In this document: positions 33,927-48,200 of the stretch, in pieces | Layout of the letters: each line of letters opens with the position of its first letter | How positions within the stretch are numbered: position 1 is the stretch's first letter | Source: Silene conica | Taxonomy: Eukaryota; Streptophyta; Magnoliopsida; Caryophyllales; Caryophyllaceae | Length of the DNA stretch: 64,000 bases | Reading direction: 5' to 3' | Assembly: GCA_029255685.2 (NCBI GenBank) | Contig: CM055314.2 | Location: 43,544,772-43,608,771 of the forward strand | Position numbers and translations under genes: made by a program | The notes under the pieces: model-generated | The model's database searches: none | Seen by the model: the letters and a program-made list of their open reading frames with translations, nothing else | Told to the model about the DNA's origin: nothing

Positions 33927-34381
33927 GTCTCCCCTCCTTAAAATGAACTTCGTCCCGAAGTTCGCCATCCCGTAACGGTAACGAAACATATAACAAGCAT
34001 GAAACAATCACAAGTAGCACTTATATGGGCTTCAAAACGCGAAATGTTACATTATACCCTTGTTAAGAAAACTTTGTCCCCAAAGTTTATCGTACGACAG
34101 AAGTACAAAACACTTAAAGAATCGCAACATTGACCGACACATAGCAAATTAAAACAACAATAATTTAAAACAGCAGACTCAATGCATGGTCAATCTCAGT
34201 CAGCCAATCACAACATATCAATCTGCCATGTCGAATAAATAGAGCCATGCTACCATGTCATAACAACTAACCAGATCATAAATCGATAAGATTTTACAAT
34301 CCTATCCTCCTTAAAATATGGTCACGTCCCCGTAAGCCATTATAAAATTCCACATCCAAGGCTCAAGAAGATTATCGTAAC
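33927..34381 (-). other. Internal 3' part of B-E with two hairpin-PPT modules
   Basis: On the minus strand the module next to the LTR is hairpin GAACTTCG-GGA-CGAAGTTC (33945-33963) plus the purine tract TTTTAAGGAGGGGAGAC. A second module lies 125 bp further in: hairpin AAACTTTG-GGGA-CAAAGTTT (34069-34088), 17 nt, then TGTAACATTTCG ending at 34051. The end of this segment (GTAAC, 34377-34381) is the C-D TSD. Confidence 0.85.
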
Positions 34382-35845
34382 TGTAACACCCCCATTTATT
34401 TAAGAGCCTTTAGCAAGACATTCTCAAATAAATAGAGTTGTTACCATCTCGGAATGTCCGAGGTAGTGTATAACAAAGTAAAACAACCAAAGTACTTTAT
34501 ATAAAACTGATAAAATTTAAACTTTTGTTATTACAAATACTGCTCATTGGAAAAGAAAATACAACTGATGACTCTCTTGATGTGATATAATTCTAAGTCG
34601 GTCCAAAGTCTGCATCTCACATTCCTACCCCAGCTCCTAGCTCATCTGTCTCTTTCCTGTAAAGTCTACTCCCCATTCCGGATCATCGTAGGTGCACACG
34701 AATACACTGTCAACCTCGCGGTCGAGTAGGATAACATGAAAATCAAATGCAACAAATAATGATATGCAATGCCATGATATGCTCGAGCTCAATCTCAATC
34801 TCATTCTCAAACCCGTAACACCCAGCCATACCGAACCTCCCGGCAGACTATAATCGGCCGTCGCCGAACACCAGCTCAATAGCTGATAAGACACCAGGCC
34901 TGGTCTGCAGAACCACCCTGGGCTTTATATCAGAACAATATCTGATCCATAACTTTCTCAGTAACCAATGCATATGCCATGCTCATGAATACAACAATAC
35001 TCTTAATCAATCACGCTATTAAATAATGCAATGCTCATGCCAATAATAATAATTAACACCCAATTCAACCAGTATCATTCTCATATCAATCATGCTCAAC
35101 ATCCATAACACACAATCCAACATCCATTCGTAACACATCATAGAGTATAGTGTCAGTGTATCCTACCTGGATAGCAATATAGTCCAATAGCAAGCCAGCA
35201 AGCAAACAGAATTATGCCACTTCAAAACCGTCACCTAATCAAATATAATATACATAATTACTCACTAATATAATTACGTAAACAATTATTATCTGTCCAC
35301 TTAAACCAAATTAATTAAATTAATTAATTAATCAAAACAATTACGCCTAACGAGGTCGTACCAAACGTTACCCAATTCAATTATCTTAATAAATCGATTA
35401 ACAATACATTGTCACATACCCATAATATAAATAGTCATCAAATTAGTTATAATAAATATTAACAACTAATAATTATATTAATACTAACAATACTAACAAT
35501 AATAACAACAATGCTAATAACAACCCCTAACAAAATTAGTACTAGTAATAAAATATATTAATAGTAATAAGAATAAATAATAGTAGTATCATAATACTAA
35601 CATAATTAATAATAATAATAGTAATAACATATCATACGGACAACAACAACAACATTACAACACTAGTAATAATAATAATACTAATAATACTACTTATAAT
35701 AATATTAATAATAATGATAACTATTATGGAGTATTAGATATAATAATAATAATAATAATAAGTAATAATAATGATGAAATGTAGAATAGTTGGCAGTGTG
35801 CCAACAAAGTCACCAAACACAGACCAATAAGAAAACAACAACAAC

Positions 35846-35885
<40 letters not shown>

Positions 35886-37185
35886 GTAGTAGTAGTATAC
35901 AGCCAAAGGTCAACAACAACATATAATAAAAATAATAACCAACAATGATACGTCGTACTAATTAAAGTAAAACACGCGCACAACAGCGATATCGAAACGC
36001 GAACAGATCCGACACCAACTTCGCGACACCACCAACACTAGCTTGGTCCCTCACCACCGACACCACTGACCCCAAACTAAGGTTCGTACTACCCGCTGCA
36101 ACCTCCACCCTTGAGCCACCATGAGAAACCACTACAGTCACCGCCACAGCCCCTCAAAACTTGCATGTACACCACGGCCAGAACAGAGTGTGCTTTGTTC
36201 TGTCCCGAATACCACCGCGCTAAACACCCCTATTCACCACCTAAAACCCCTACACATGACCGCAACCCCCAACTACAACCTAACCTCTGAAACCACCGTC
36301 CCACCTAGTGGTTCCCACCACGACAACCCACCTTAAATCTCACGTCCTCACCCCCTATATGTCCCTGTTTTCGCCCCATTCCGAAAACCCACCGCGGTGG
36401 TGTACTCCACCACCACCGACCACCACGTATCCCTCATATGGGTCACTCCAACTAAGTCAAGTCTCCAACTAAACCGACAAATCAATACACCGTTCCAAAA
36501 GAAAAAGAAAAAAAGAAAACGAAACAAAGTGACGGTTTACTGAAATGACGAGATGATGGTGAAGACGATGATGGCGGTGCGGTCCTCTCGTTCTTCATAG
36601 ATCTCACGGTGATGCAGTGTGTCGGTGTTGAGTTTGACGGTCGATGTTGGGAGTAGGGTTTTGGTAGGTAGTATGGTAAGTCGACAAAAAGAATTTAGAG
36701 TTAGGGTAAAAGTTGGACTAGCCCATCTATCTTATTACTCGGTCCATCACGCATCTCGAGGCTATGTCCCGCTCTCAACCCGTAATTTAAAATAAACGAG
36801 TACGTATAAATTATTTATACTAATTAAATTATGTAGTTAGTACTAGCAAATATAAATTAAATTAATTATAAGAATATAGAATTTAAATATAATTACGACT
36901 TAAATAAAATAGAAATTAAGTTTAGATGAGAATTAAATATATAAAATAAGAAATATACATTAAGTTATAAATGTATTATTAAAATTAAATAAATACGAAT
37001 GAAATACCGTTTTATGAAATTATCATCAAATATAAAATGATTATGAAATACGAAATAATTGTAGAAATACAATTTATAAAATAATAACAGTTTACGTGAA
37101 ATACTTTATAAACATTCTCTTTGAAATACGTGTATAAAACATGGTTTGACTGTCATTGACTAAGGCTAACATACGGGGTATTACA
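34382..37185 (-). repeat. LTR C (3' LTR of C-D, 2804 bp)
   Basis: Almost identical to LTR D. The clearest differences are in (TAA)n tracts around 35740-35895, which are longer here. The resulting apparent ORFs of Tyr/Leu runs are spurious. Confidence 0.93.
35450..35900. repeat. (TAA)n/(CAA)n microsatellite cluster in LTR C
   Basis: Long runs of AAT/TAA with CAA and TAG variants. The homologous tract in LTR D (about 40730-41175) is shorter by several repeats. Confidence 0.9.
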
Positions 37186-39324
37186 GTCTTCACTCCTTAA
37201 AATGAACTTCGTCCCGAAGTTCGTTACCCCGTAACGATAAGGAAACACATAACAAGGGTGAATTGATCACATGTAGCACCTCTATAGGCTTCAAAACGCG
37301 AAATGTTACATTCTACCCTCGTTAAGAAAACTTTGTCCCCAAAGTTTAACGTATAACTAAATTAAAGAATGCTTCACGAATCACAATTTAATGCATAATA
37401 GAAGTAATTAGAAGTATCAAGTATTTTCAAACAATCACGACATACAAATTAGCCATGTCATAAATCATTAAGATTTTACAATTCTTTCCTCCTTAAACAT
37501 GGTTACGTCCCCGTAACCCCATTATATAAAAAAAACCTCCACATCCATTGCTCAAGAAAATCAACGAAACAACAGTCACAGTTCTCACAAATCATCTGAT
37601 AAGTTATTTACTCTATACTAGGCAACTAGCATCCGGTTTTTAAAGCAACCAAAACACATATTTTATAACAAATTAAAACATTTCATGCTCATAATTATAT
37701 TATAGAAGAAAAATCATATTTTAGAAAAGGCATAAGGCAAAATTAACTAACGTAATTAAACATGAAGCATTGACATATTTCACGAGATATACATCAATCT
37801 TAGACTAGCGAGACAGCCTAGCGTCCCTAGGTATAAATAAGTTAAACTAATTAGGTACATTTCTCATCTTCCCACATTACATCATTTATCATGAAGCTAT
37901 TAATATATATGACAAAAAAAATATAAGAGGTTTATATAATGCGCAACAATTAAATATTCAGGCAGGATTTCATCAACACATAGCTACAAAATTTTTCATG
38001 TTGCAAACAATCACTATAATTATCAAAACATCAAGCTTTATCATGGCTCATCACTTTGAAAACGTGACTGAATATTCTAAAGAGTGGAGTTGGAATTATG
38101 CATAAACAATAACGACGTTTTAAATGGTTTATTTTTTTTCAAAAACATGAGTCAAAACAGAATTGTACAGTGACAATCTGACCACTGTCGATTAAAATAT
38201 TTACTTCTCGCAAAATATAACTCTTATACACACGAAACCAAAAGTATTGGGAAGCTAAATCATAAGGTTATGACACATAAAAGTTTCATATTCATATAGA
38301 GAACACATCTTACAAGGCAGCCCGTTCTAACAAGGTAACATTCTGAAAATTTTATTACAATTTTGGTTCCTTAAAATTGCTTCACATTATCACATTTAAT
38401 TTCAACCATTTTTCTTCCAAAACATGTTGACATACCATTTGAGGCATTGAAATCACATTGCACCAAATTAATAGGTATTGATTATTTCAAACCGAAATTG
38501 CCATCTACAAAACGGTAAAGATTGCGAAATTGAAAACTAGCGTTAACGAAATAATTCAATAGTTATACATGTATGAAAAATGCATTAGTTCCTAGCATCG
38601 TAACAATCACAACATAAAAGTACGTAAATATATATCCTAGAATCACCAAGTTGCCACTTATTGAATACTGACTCCATAACTAAACTAATTGTGTGTAAAT
38701 AGAAATTGTCATGTAAACTTTAAGTACGACCTATGCAACACATAACTATATAACATGCATGGCTTGGGGTAACACATTCCGCATATCACTAGACATGGAT
38801 CACTATAACATATGAATCTGATCATTCACATGCAAATACCAACCTATATACTACATAGTTACAATAGTCATTTAATAACCAGATATCATATGGACATTTC
38901 GAAACACCAAAATCATATGATCTTATAAACCAAATTATTGTCCAATAAAGATACATCCATTCTCTGAAAATTCCACAATCAATCATTCAGATCAATCAGC
39001 ATTTCAGTATCAATCACAATCTTCCAATACACACCATTCACCATAGCTCACATAATGACTTACCTCATTCTTCTCCTGCAAAAATTTTAGTACAATATAA
39101 TTAGGCCGCTCCTTTATTTCATTACTACCCACTCTCTGCATCACTCGAGGGTTTCCAGGTTAGACTGATAGGGCCAGTGGCTTGGTTTGAGGGGGCCCCT
39201 AACTCATCCCAATCCTGGGGCTCCTAACAGTTACTAGCCTGGGGTTCATTTTATTTGACTCTTCCTATGTTCTTTATTTTTCATTTGGTTTAGGCCTGAG
39301 GATCGTTCGCTCTGATACCACTTT
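37186..39324 (-). other. C-D internal region, non-coding
   Basis: Starts with the same pair of hairpin-PPT modules as B-E: hairpins at 37204-37222 and 37328-37347, and the relic LTR start ending at 37310. The remaining 2 kb is AT-rich, without ORFs. It is conserved with 42462-45243 and ends at the family PBS (39309-39320, minus strand TGGTATCAGAGC). Confidence 0.85.
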
Positions 39325-39667
39325 TGTAACAACCCGACCCGCCACTGTCGTAACACAACCCCAATAAGATGGGATGTGTACCTTTGGGCCAAATACTTGT
39401 CCTCACTTAAGCCCAAAAGCACAAGGCCTTGTTACTAAGTGGTGGGTGGGAGCTATTATAAACATATCACAAGCCTCACATTTTTACCGATGTGGGACAA
39501 CTTTCCTCTTGGGGTGTTACAAGCTCCCCCACTTAAAGAACACAACGTCCTCGTTGTGCCTCAAACTTGACCACAACCAGGGCCAGAATCCTCCCCGCTA
39601 GGTGTGTGACCCGGGTACTCCCGACCACAGGCTCACCACACGGTCGCAGGGTCGCTCTGATACCATT
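39325..39667 (-). mobile_element. TRIM-like LTR plus internal segment
   Basis: Read on the minus strand from right: a second initiator-Met PBS (39654-39665), about 130 bp of internal sequence, hairpin CACAACG-AGGA-CGTTGTG (39541-39558), PPT (AAGTGGGGGAGCT), then a 197-bp LTR-like sequence (39325-39521). That LTR has inverted ends TGTAACA/TGTTACA and contains ACCGATGTGGGA on the plus strand. It then abuts the large element's own PBS. Only one short LTR is present; LTR D takes the place of the other. Size and layout match a terminal-repeat retrotransposon in miniature. Confidence 0.8.
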
Positions 39668-42456
39668 TGTAACACCCCCATTTATTTAAGAGCCTTTAGC
39701 AAGACATTCTCAAATAAATAGAGTTGTTACCATCTCGGAATGTCCGAGGTAGTGTATAACAAAGTAAAACAACCAAAATACTTTATATAAAACTGATAAA
39801 ATTTAAACTTTTGTTATTACAAATACTGCTCAGCGGAAAAGAAAATACAACTGATGACTCTCCTGATGTGATATAATTCTAAGTCGGTCCAAAGTCTGCA
39901 TCTCACATTCCTACCCCAGCTCCTAGCTCATCTGTCTCTTTCCTGTAAAGTCTACTCCCCATTCCGGATCATCGTAGGTGCACACAAATACACTGTCAAC
40001 CTCGCGGTCGAGTAGGATAACATGAAAATCAAATGCAACAAATAATGATATGCAATGCCATGATATGCTCGAGCTCAATCTCAATCTCATTCTCAAACCC
40101 GTAACACCCAGCCATACCGAACCTCCCGGCAGACTATAATCGGCCGTCGCCGAACACCAGCTCAATAGCTGATAAGACACCAGGCCTGGTCTGCAGAACC
40201 ACCCTGGGCTTTATATCAGAACAATATCTGATCCATAACTTTCTCAGTAACCAATGCATATGCCATGCTCATGAATACAACAATACTCTTAATCAATCAC
40301 GCTATTAAATAATGCAATGCTCATGCCAATAATAATAATTAACACCCAATTCAACCAATATCATTCTCATATCAATCATGCTCAACATCCATAACACACA
40401 ATCCAACATCCATTCGTAACACATCATAGAGTATAGTGTCAGTGTATCCTACCTGGATAGCAATATAGTCCAATAGCAAGCCAGCAAACAAACAGAATTA
40501 TGCCACTTCAAAACCGTCACCTAATCAAATATAATATACATAATTACTCACTAATATAATTACGTAAACAATTATTATCAGTCCACTTAAACCAAATTAA
40601 TTAAATTAATTAATTAATCAAAAAAATTACGCCTAACGAGGTCGTACCAAACGTTACCCAATTCAATTATCTTAATAAGTCGATTAACAATACATTGTCA
40701 CATACCCATAATATAAATAGTCATCAAATTAGTTATAATAAATATTAACAACTAATAATTATATTAATACTAACAATACTAACAATAATAACAACAATGC
40801 TAATAACAACCCCTAACAAAATTAGTACTAGTAATAAAATATATTAATAGTAATAAGAATAAATAATAGTAGTATCATAATACTAACATAATAAATAATA
40901 ATAATAGTAATAACATATCATACGGACAACAACATCAACATTACAACACTAGTAATAATAATAATACTAATAATACTACTTATAATAATATTAATAATAA
41001 TGATAACTATTATGGAGTATTAGATATAATAATAATAATAATAAGTAATAATAATGATGAAATGTAGAATAGTTGGCAGTCTGCCAACAAAGTCACCAAA
41101 CACAGACCAATAAGAAAACAACAACAACAATAATAATAATAAAAATAATAATAATAATAGTAGTAGTATACAGCCAAAGGTCAACAACAACATATAATAA
41201 AAATAATAACCAACAATGATACGTCGTACTAATTAAAGTAAAACACGCGCACAACAGCGATATCGAAACGCGAACAGACCCGACACCAACTTCGCGACAC
41301 CACCAATACTAGCTTGGTCCCTCACCACCGACACCACTGACCCCAAACTAAGGTTCGTACTACCCGCTGCAACCTCCACCCTTGAGCCACCATGAGAAAC
41401 CACTACAGTCACCGCCACAGCCCCTCAAAACTTGCATGTACACCACGGCCAGAACAGAGTGTGCTTTGTTCTGTCCCGAATACCACCGCGCTAAACACCC
41501 CTATTCACCACCTAAAACCCCTACACATGACCGCAACCCCCAACTACAACCTAACCTCTGAAACCACCGTCCCACCTAGTGGTTCCCACCACGACAACCC
41601 ACCTTAAATCTCACGTCCTCACCCCCTATATGTCCCTGTTTTTGCCCCATTCCGAAAACCCACCGCGGTGGTGTACTCCACCACCACCGACCACCACGTA
41701 TCCCTCATATGGGTCACTCCAACTAAGTCAAGTCTCCAACTAAACCGACAAATCAATACACCGTTCCAAAAGAAAAAGAAAAAAAGAAAACGAAACAAAG
41801 TGACGGCTTACTGAAATGACGAGATGATGGTGAAGACGATGATGGCGGTGCGGTCCTCTCGTTCTTCATAGATCTCACGGTGATGCAGTGTGTCGGTGTT
41901 GAGTTTGACGGTCGATGTTGGGAGTAGGGTTTTGGTAGGTAGTATGGTAAGTCGACAAAAAGAATTTAGAGTTAGGGTAAAAGTTGGACTAGCCCATCTA
42001 TCTTATTACTCGGTCCATCACGCATCTCGAGGCTATGTCCCGCTCTCAACCCGTAATTTAAAATAAACGAGTACGTATAAATTATTTATACTAATTAAAT
42101 TATGTAGTTAGTACTAGCAAATATAAATTAAATTAATTATAAGAATATAGAATTTAAATATAATTACGACTTAAATAAAATAGAAATTAAGTTTAGATGA
42201 GAATTAAATATATAAAATAAGAAATATACATTAAGTTATAAATGTATTATTAAAATTAAATAAATACGAATGAAATAACGTTTTATGAAATTATCATCAA
42301 ATATAAAATGATTATGAAATACGAAATAATTGTAGAAATACAATTTATAAAATAATAACAGTTTACGTGAAATACTTTATAAACATTCTCTTTGAAATAC
42401 GTGTATAAAACATGGTTTGACTGTCATTGACTAAGGCTAACATACGGGGTATTACA
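39668..42456 (-). repeat. LTR D (5' LTR of C-D, 2789 bp)
   Basis: Starts TGTAACACCCCC, ends GGGGTATTACA, followed by TSD GTAAC. It is near-identical to LTR C apart from microsatellite length and scattered substitutions, indicating a recent insertion. Confidence 0.93.
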
Positions 42457-42461
42457 GTAAC

Positions 42462-45243
42462 AACAGTCACAAATCATCTGACAAGTTAATTACTCTATAC
42501 TGAGCAACTAGCATCCGACTTTTAAGGCAACAAAACATACTTGTCAGTTTCATGATATGCAGAAAAATCAAGGTAACCAACACTTATATACTCTAGGAAA
42601 CTTTGACACAAAGTTTTACACATTTAGACCAATGTAGACAATCAGCTAACTCGTGGTTCATACTTGGCAAATTAAAACATCTCATGCTCATAGTCATTTT
42701 ATAGAAGTAAAATCATGTTACGCACACTTGAGCAACTAACATTGGGCAAAATTTACTTAATGTAATTAAACACGGAGCAATGTCATCTATCACGAGATAT
42801 ACACCAATCATATACAAGCAAGACAGCTTCACATTCCTTAATATCAATAAGTAAAAAAAAATCACTTAGTTACACTTCTCATCCACTCACATTACATCAT
42901 ATATCATAAAACTAGCAATGATTATATCTTGCAAAATACGAGATTTATATCATGCGGAATAATATTCAAGCATGATTTCATCACCACGTAGCTGCATAAT
43001 TGGTCATGTTGCAAACAATCACTATAATTATCAAAACATCAAGCTTTATCATGGATTATCACTTTGAAACATTTTGAAACTTTCGAAAAATTGAAGTTGT
43101 AATTTGTAACAATTTATTAACACGAATCAAATGACAATTTTAAAATCTACAGATCGAAAACAAGACTATACAGAGACATTCTGGCTCTTCTTTATTACAA
43201 CATTGTTCTTGTAAATTGTGACTCATGAATCATGAAAATTTAACGATAAAAGTAAACAAGTTTAAAAGGCTAGAACTTCTATAATTCACATGTCAACCAC
43301 TTAATAATTCAGTATATTGTGAGCAGATTTTAAACATAGCAAAAATGCAATTCACTTTGTGGCATAACGTTAGTGTCCGTGTAAATGAAACTAACTTATA
43401 TAAAACTCACCAACAACAAGTAAGGTTACACTATCATATATAATAAGGTTCGTATTCTTATCATGGGCCTTCTGTTCCTGCTACTAATTTCATATCGGAA
43501 TACTACATGGTTACATCACATAATTCATATTTGATTAAACTTTTATATCAAACTTACATAACTTACAATTTTAACAATCAAACATCATGTTGCAACTTAC
43601 AAAAATTATAATTAAATAATCGTCCAGCCATTTTTTTTTTCTAAACCATTAAAGTTTTTGAGAAATATAATGAATTCACTAATCACAGGAAAAAGAATCA
43701 AATGCACAACTTAAGAGAATTATTTATAACAAATTTTTTTTTTTTTCAACTCAGTTGGTCAGAACAGAAACGTCACAGCGATTAAACAGAAAATTGGGCA
43801 ACTTGCAAAATAACTATTAAATAACGACTCGTTAAGATTTTACGTGACTTACCATTTTGAAAACGTGAATGAATATTCTAAATAGTGGAGTTGGCATTAT
43901 GCATAAACAATAAATACGTTTTAACGGCTGTCACTTGCAAAAACATGGGTCAAAACAGAACAGGGCAGTAACAATCTGACCACTACCGACTAAAATATTT
44001 ATTGCTCGTAAAATATAACTCGTATACACATGAAACCAAAAGCATCGAGAAGCTAAATCGGACGGCTATCACACATAAAATTTTCACATTCATATAGGAA
44101 ATACATTTTAAATGGCAGCCCGTACAAACAAGGTAACTTTCTGAAAATTTATCAAACTTTTTGTTCCTTAAAATCACTTCACATTATCACATTTAAACAC
44201 AATCATTCTTTTTCTAAAACATGCTGACATATCATTGAAGCATAGAAATCACGTTGCACCATATTAACATTTATTCATCATTTCAAACCGAAATTGCCAT
44301 GTACAAAACGGTAAAGATTGTGAAATTGAAAAGTAGTGCCAACGAACTAATTCAATAGTTATACATGTATGAACAATGCATTATTTCCTACCATCGTAAC
44401 AATCACAACAGAAAGTACTTAAATATACATCCTAGAAATCACCAAGGTGCCACTTATTGAATACTGACTCTATAACTAAACTAATTGTGGGTAAATAGAA
44501 ATCGCCATGTAAACTTTAAGTATAACCTATGCAACACACAACTATATAACATTCATGGCTTGGGGTAACACATTCCGTATATCACTAGACATGGATTACT
44601 ATAACATATAGGTCTAATCATTCTTATTCAAATACCAAACAATATACTACATAGTTACTATAGTCATTTAATAACCAGATATCATATAGACATTTCTAAA
44701 CACCAAAATCATATGATCATGTCACTCCAAATTATTGTTCAATAAATATACATACATTCTATGAAAGTTTCGATTCAATCATTCAGATCAATCAGCATTT
44801 TAATATCAGTCGTATTCTTCTAATGCACATCATCATACTAGTCAAGCTTACATTTCAAACTCATATTCAAATTTTCATGTTCACAATACTTGGAATCATA
44901 GACCTCAACTAACATTCGATATCAACCTTATGGTTCACAATACCTATTACCAACGAGATTTCACATTATAACTTACCTCGTTCCTTTCCTGCGGAAACGT
45001 TAGTACAAAATATATATATTGAGTGTTTTCCTTTATTCTATACTACCCACGCTCTACATCTCTCAAGGGTGACCAGGCTAGACTGAAAGGGCCAGTGGCT
45101 TGGTTTGAGGGGGCCCCTAACTCATCCCAATCCTGGGGCTCCTAACAGTTACTAACCTGGGGTTCATTTTATTAGACTCTTCCTACGTTCATTACTATTC
45201 ATTTGGTTTATAGGCCTGAGGATCGTTCTCTCTGATACCACTT
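42462..45243 (-). other. B-E internal region, PBS side, non-coding
   Basis: No ORF of note. Shares blocks with 37400-39324 of C-D. The PBS (minus strand TGGTATCAGAG) is at 45230-45240, three bases from LTR E. Confidence 0.85.
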
Positions 45244-48200
45244 TGTAACACCCCCATTTAATTGAGAGCCTTTAGCAAGACATTCTCAAATAAATAGAGT
45301 TGTTACCATCTCGGAATGCCCGAGGTAGTGAATAACAAAGTAAAACAAACCAAAGTACTTTATATAAAACTGATTAAATTTGAACTTTTGATATTACAAC
45401 GACTATGCAAAGAATAAAGTACAACTGACAACATCTAAGTATGTGATCTAAAACTAAGTAGGTCCAAGCCATGTCTCTCTCCATGCCCAAGCTCTTAATC
45501 CATCTGTCTCTGACCTGTAGAATCTACTCCCCATTCCGGATCATCGTAGGTGTACACGAATACACTGTCAACCTCGCGGTTGAGTAGGATAACACAAAAA
45601 TTATAATGCAACAGATAAAAGATATGCAAATGCCATGATATGCTCGAGCTCAATCACAATCTCAATCTCAATCTCAATCTCAAACCCGTAACTCCCAGCC
45701 ATACCGAACCTCCCGGCAGACTATAATCGGCCGTCGCCAAACACCAGCATAACAGCTGAGGTCACCAGGTCTAGTCCTACAGAACTAGCCTGGGCCCAAT
45801 AATATCTCATCATCTCAAATCCGTATCCGATGCACATGCCATGCTCATGAATGCAACAGTACTCTTAATCAATCATGCTACTAAATGATGTAATGCGCAT
45901 ACCAATAATAATAATAATCCACACTCAATCCAACCAATATCATTCTCATATAAATCATGCTCAACATCCATATCACACAATACAACATACGTTCATAACA
46001 CATCATAGAGTATAAGGTCAGTGTATCCTACCTGGATAGCAAATATAATCTCATCACGCAGCTACATCCAATCAGTAGCATCACTCCATCACATACTCAA
46101 CACCTAATAACATAATATACTTAATTACTTACTAATACAATCACGCAACTAACATAATATATCAATCATTCCAATTAATTACTTAAATAATATATTACGC
46201 ATAACGAGACCGTATCAATTATTTCTTAGCAACAATTCTAATTAAATAAAGAATTATATAAATTATTGACTATAAATAAATAACAATTACTTGTCACATA
46301 CGTATCAAAATCATGGAGATACGGATCTTATTATTAAAATCATAAACCTTCAAAGCACGACAAGTTATAAGTATACGAACTAATAAATTAACTTGATCAT
46401 GTTCATAAAGATTTACGTATAACACATTTTGACTATACCCAAATATAAGCATGCCCATAACATACAATTATCATTAACCAAACATAACTTACTATTTCTA
46501 GACTTACTATTTTTAGACTTACTATTTTTAGACTTACTAAAAATAGCATACGATCAATTAGTCAAATATCACAATACTCATTAATAAAATAATAATAATA
46601 ATAACAATAACAAATTCTTATATCATAATAACTCATACCATTAATAATAATTACACTACTAAAATTAAGACATTAACAACAATAATAATTGGTACAATTC
46701 TAATTAATCATGACAATAATAATAAAATAAAAATGTATCCTAATGATGATATTATTAATAATAATATCAGACCCAAGATTAACAATTATCATGACCATAA
46801 TTAATCACCATATTTGAATAATAATAAGTAAACAATCCAATCAACGAGTCACGAAAACAAACGTACAGCAGCCAAACACAAGCCAGAAACAGCCTGACCA
46901 ACCCCCTTTACCGCCAGTCCCTGCACCACCGGCAGCCCCTGGCTTCCCCACTGGCACCACCAGGCTCGCCTCTGAGCCACGGTGGTTCCAGGGGAGGAGT
47001 CAGCAGCCGCCGGCCACCACCCACGACATGATGCGGAACCATCGTTAATTCAATCCCAAGAAATATTATTAAGCAAAGATATGAGTCATATTAATCAAAG
47101 CTACAAGATAGGATCAACTTCCGTTCTTAGGATTGCTTGGGAAGGGATTGAACCCTTGGGGCGTGCGAATTGAGGAGGCACGAAATCCTAGGTGATTAGG
47201 GTTTAGGGGCTTTCCTTCTTGTTTCCTAGTTTGATATTTAATTAATTAAGTTTGTTACTAGTTTGTTACAACTAGGTTGTTAAGGTTGTTACAAGGTAGT
47301 TACAAAGTTAGTTATGAGTTTGTTATTAGGCTGTTAGGGTTTGTTACTACAACTTAATCTTTTATTTATTATTTTATCTTTTAGATTAAATAAGGATTAT
47401 CTTTAATCCATAGGATAGGAATAGAAACCCTAAGAAGAATAGTAGTACACGGTTTGGCCGAGCACTTGGGAACCGTGTAGGGTTCTTTTTTTTTCCTATT
47501 TTGATTCTAGTTTGTGACGGATGACCTTACTATAAATAGGCATCCTTAGTTGTTTGTTTTATTGATCTTAATATCAAATTATAAACAAATTTTCTTGTTA
47601 AGTTTATCTTACAAAAAAAACCCTAAGGTATCTGTGTGAGCTTTAAAACCCGAAGTATCTGTGTGAGCTTCAAAATAATTGAGAGAATATCTGTGTGAGT
47701 TTGATCAATTATCCTATCCATCGACATACATAATTCGTTCATCAAATCGTTTCACAAATCTTTCAAGAATTAAGTGCTGTGCCTTATTACGTCATCAAGA
47801 TTCATCAATCGAGAACTTCAAAGAACATCGTTCAAGAAACACCACCGTGACAGCCACCGGCCACCACCGTGCCACGTCAGCCGTCACCACCATTCGGCCA
47901 CCATCACCGGCCACCCATCGTTCTTTCTTGCATCGTTCTTGGTTACTTTTCGTTCTTTATTCGTTCAAGATTGTATTATTTTATTAGTATTTTTATTCCG
48001 CTGCAACATCCGTATTTTTGTTGATTATCTTGATTGATTATCACCCCAAATACGCGTCACGACACCAGACAACCGCCTCAAACACGACAACACCACCACT
48101 ACATTCCGTTTCACGTTTTTATACCCACAACGAAACTCGTCTTAATCAGAAACACGATAGCCACGAACCACCGTGACAAACACCACACTAACATCCTAAC

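Larger units (their letters stand above)
34382..42456 (-). mobile_element. Nested sister element C-D with embedded TRIM-like segment
   Basis: LTRs C (34382-37185) and D (39668-42456) with perfect TSD GTAAC at 34377-34381 and 42457-42461. It is the same family as B-E: the internal regions share long matching stretches, for example 38040-38110 versus 43040-43910 text and 39150-39300 versus 45060-45240. Unlike B-E it has an extra 343 bp (39325-39667) between its 5' LTR and the family PBS. No coding capacity. Confidence 0.92.

Noticed and set aside
35724..35922. Minus-strand ORFs of Tyr and Leu runs
   Set aside because: They are translations of a (TAA)n microsatellite inside LTR C.
39325..39521. 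Cassandra element (TRIM with a 5S rRNA-like LTR)
   Set aside because: Similar size, TG/CA ends and Met PBS, but I could not find 5S rRNA box A or box C text in the LTR.
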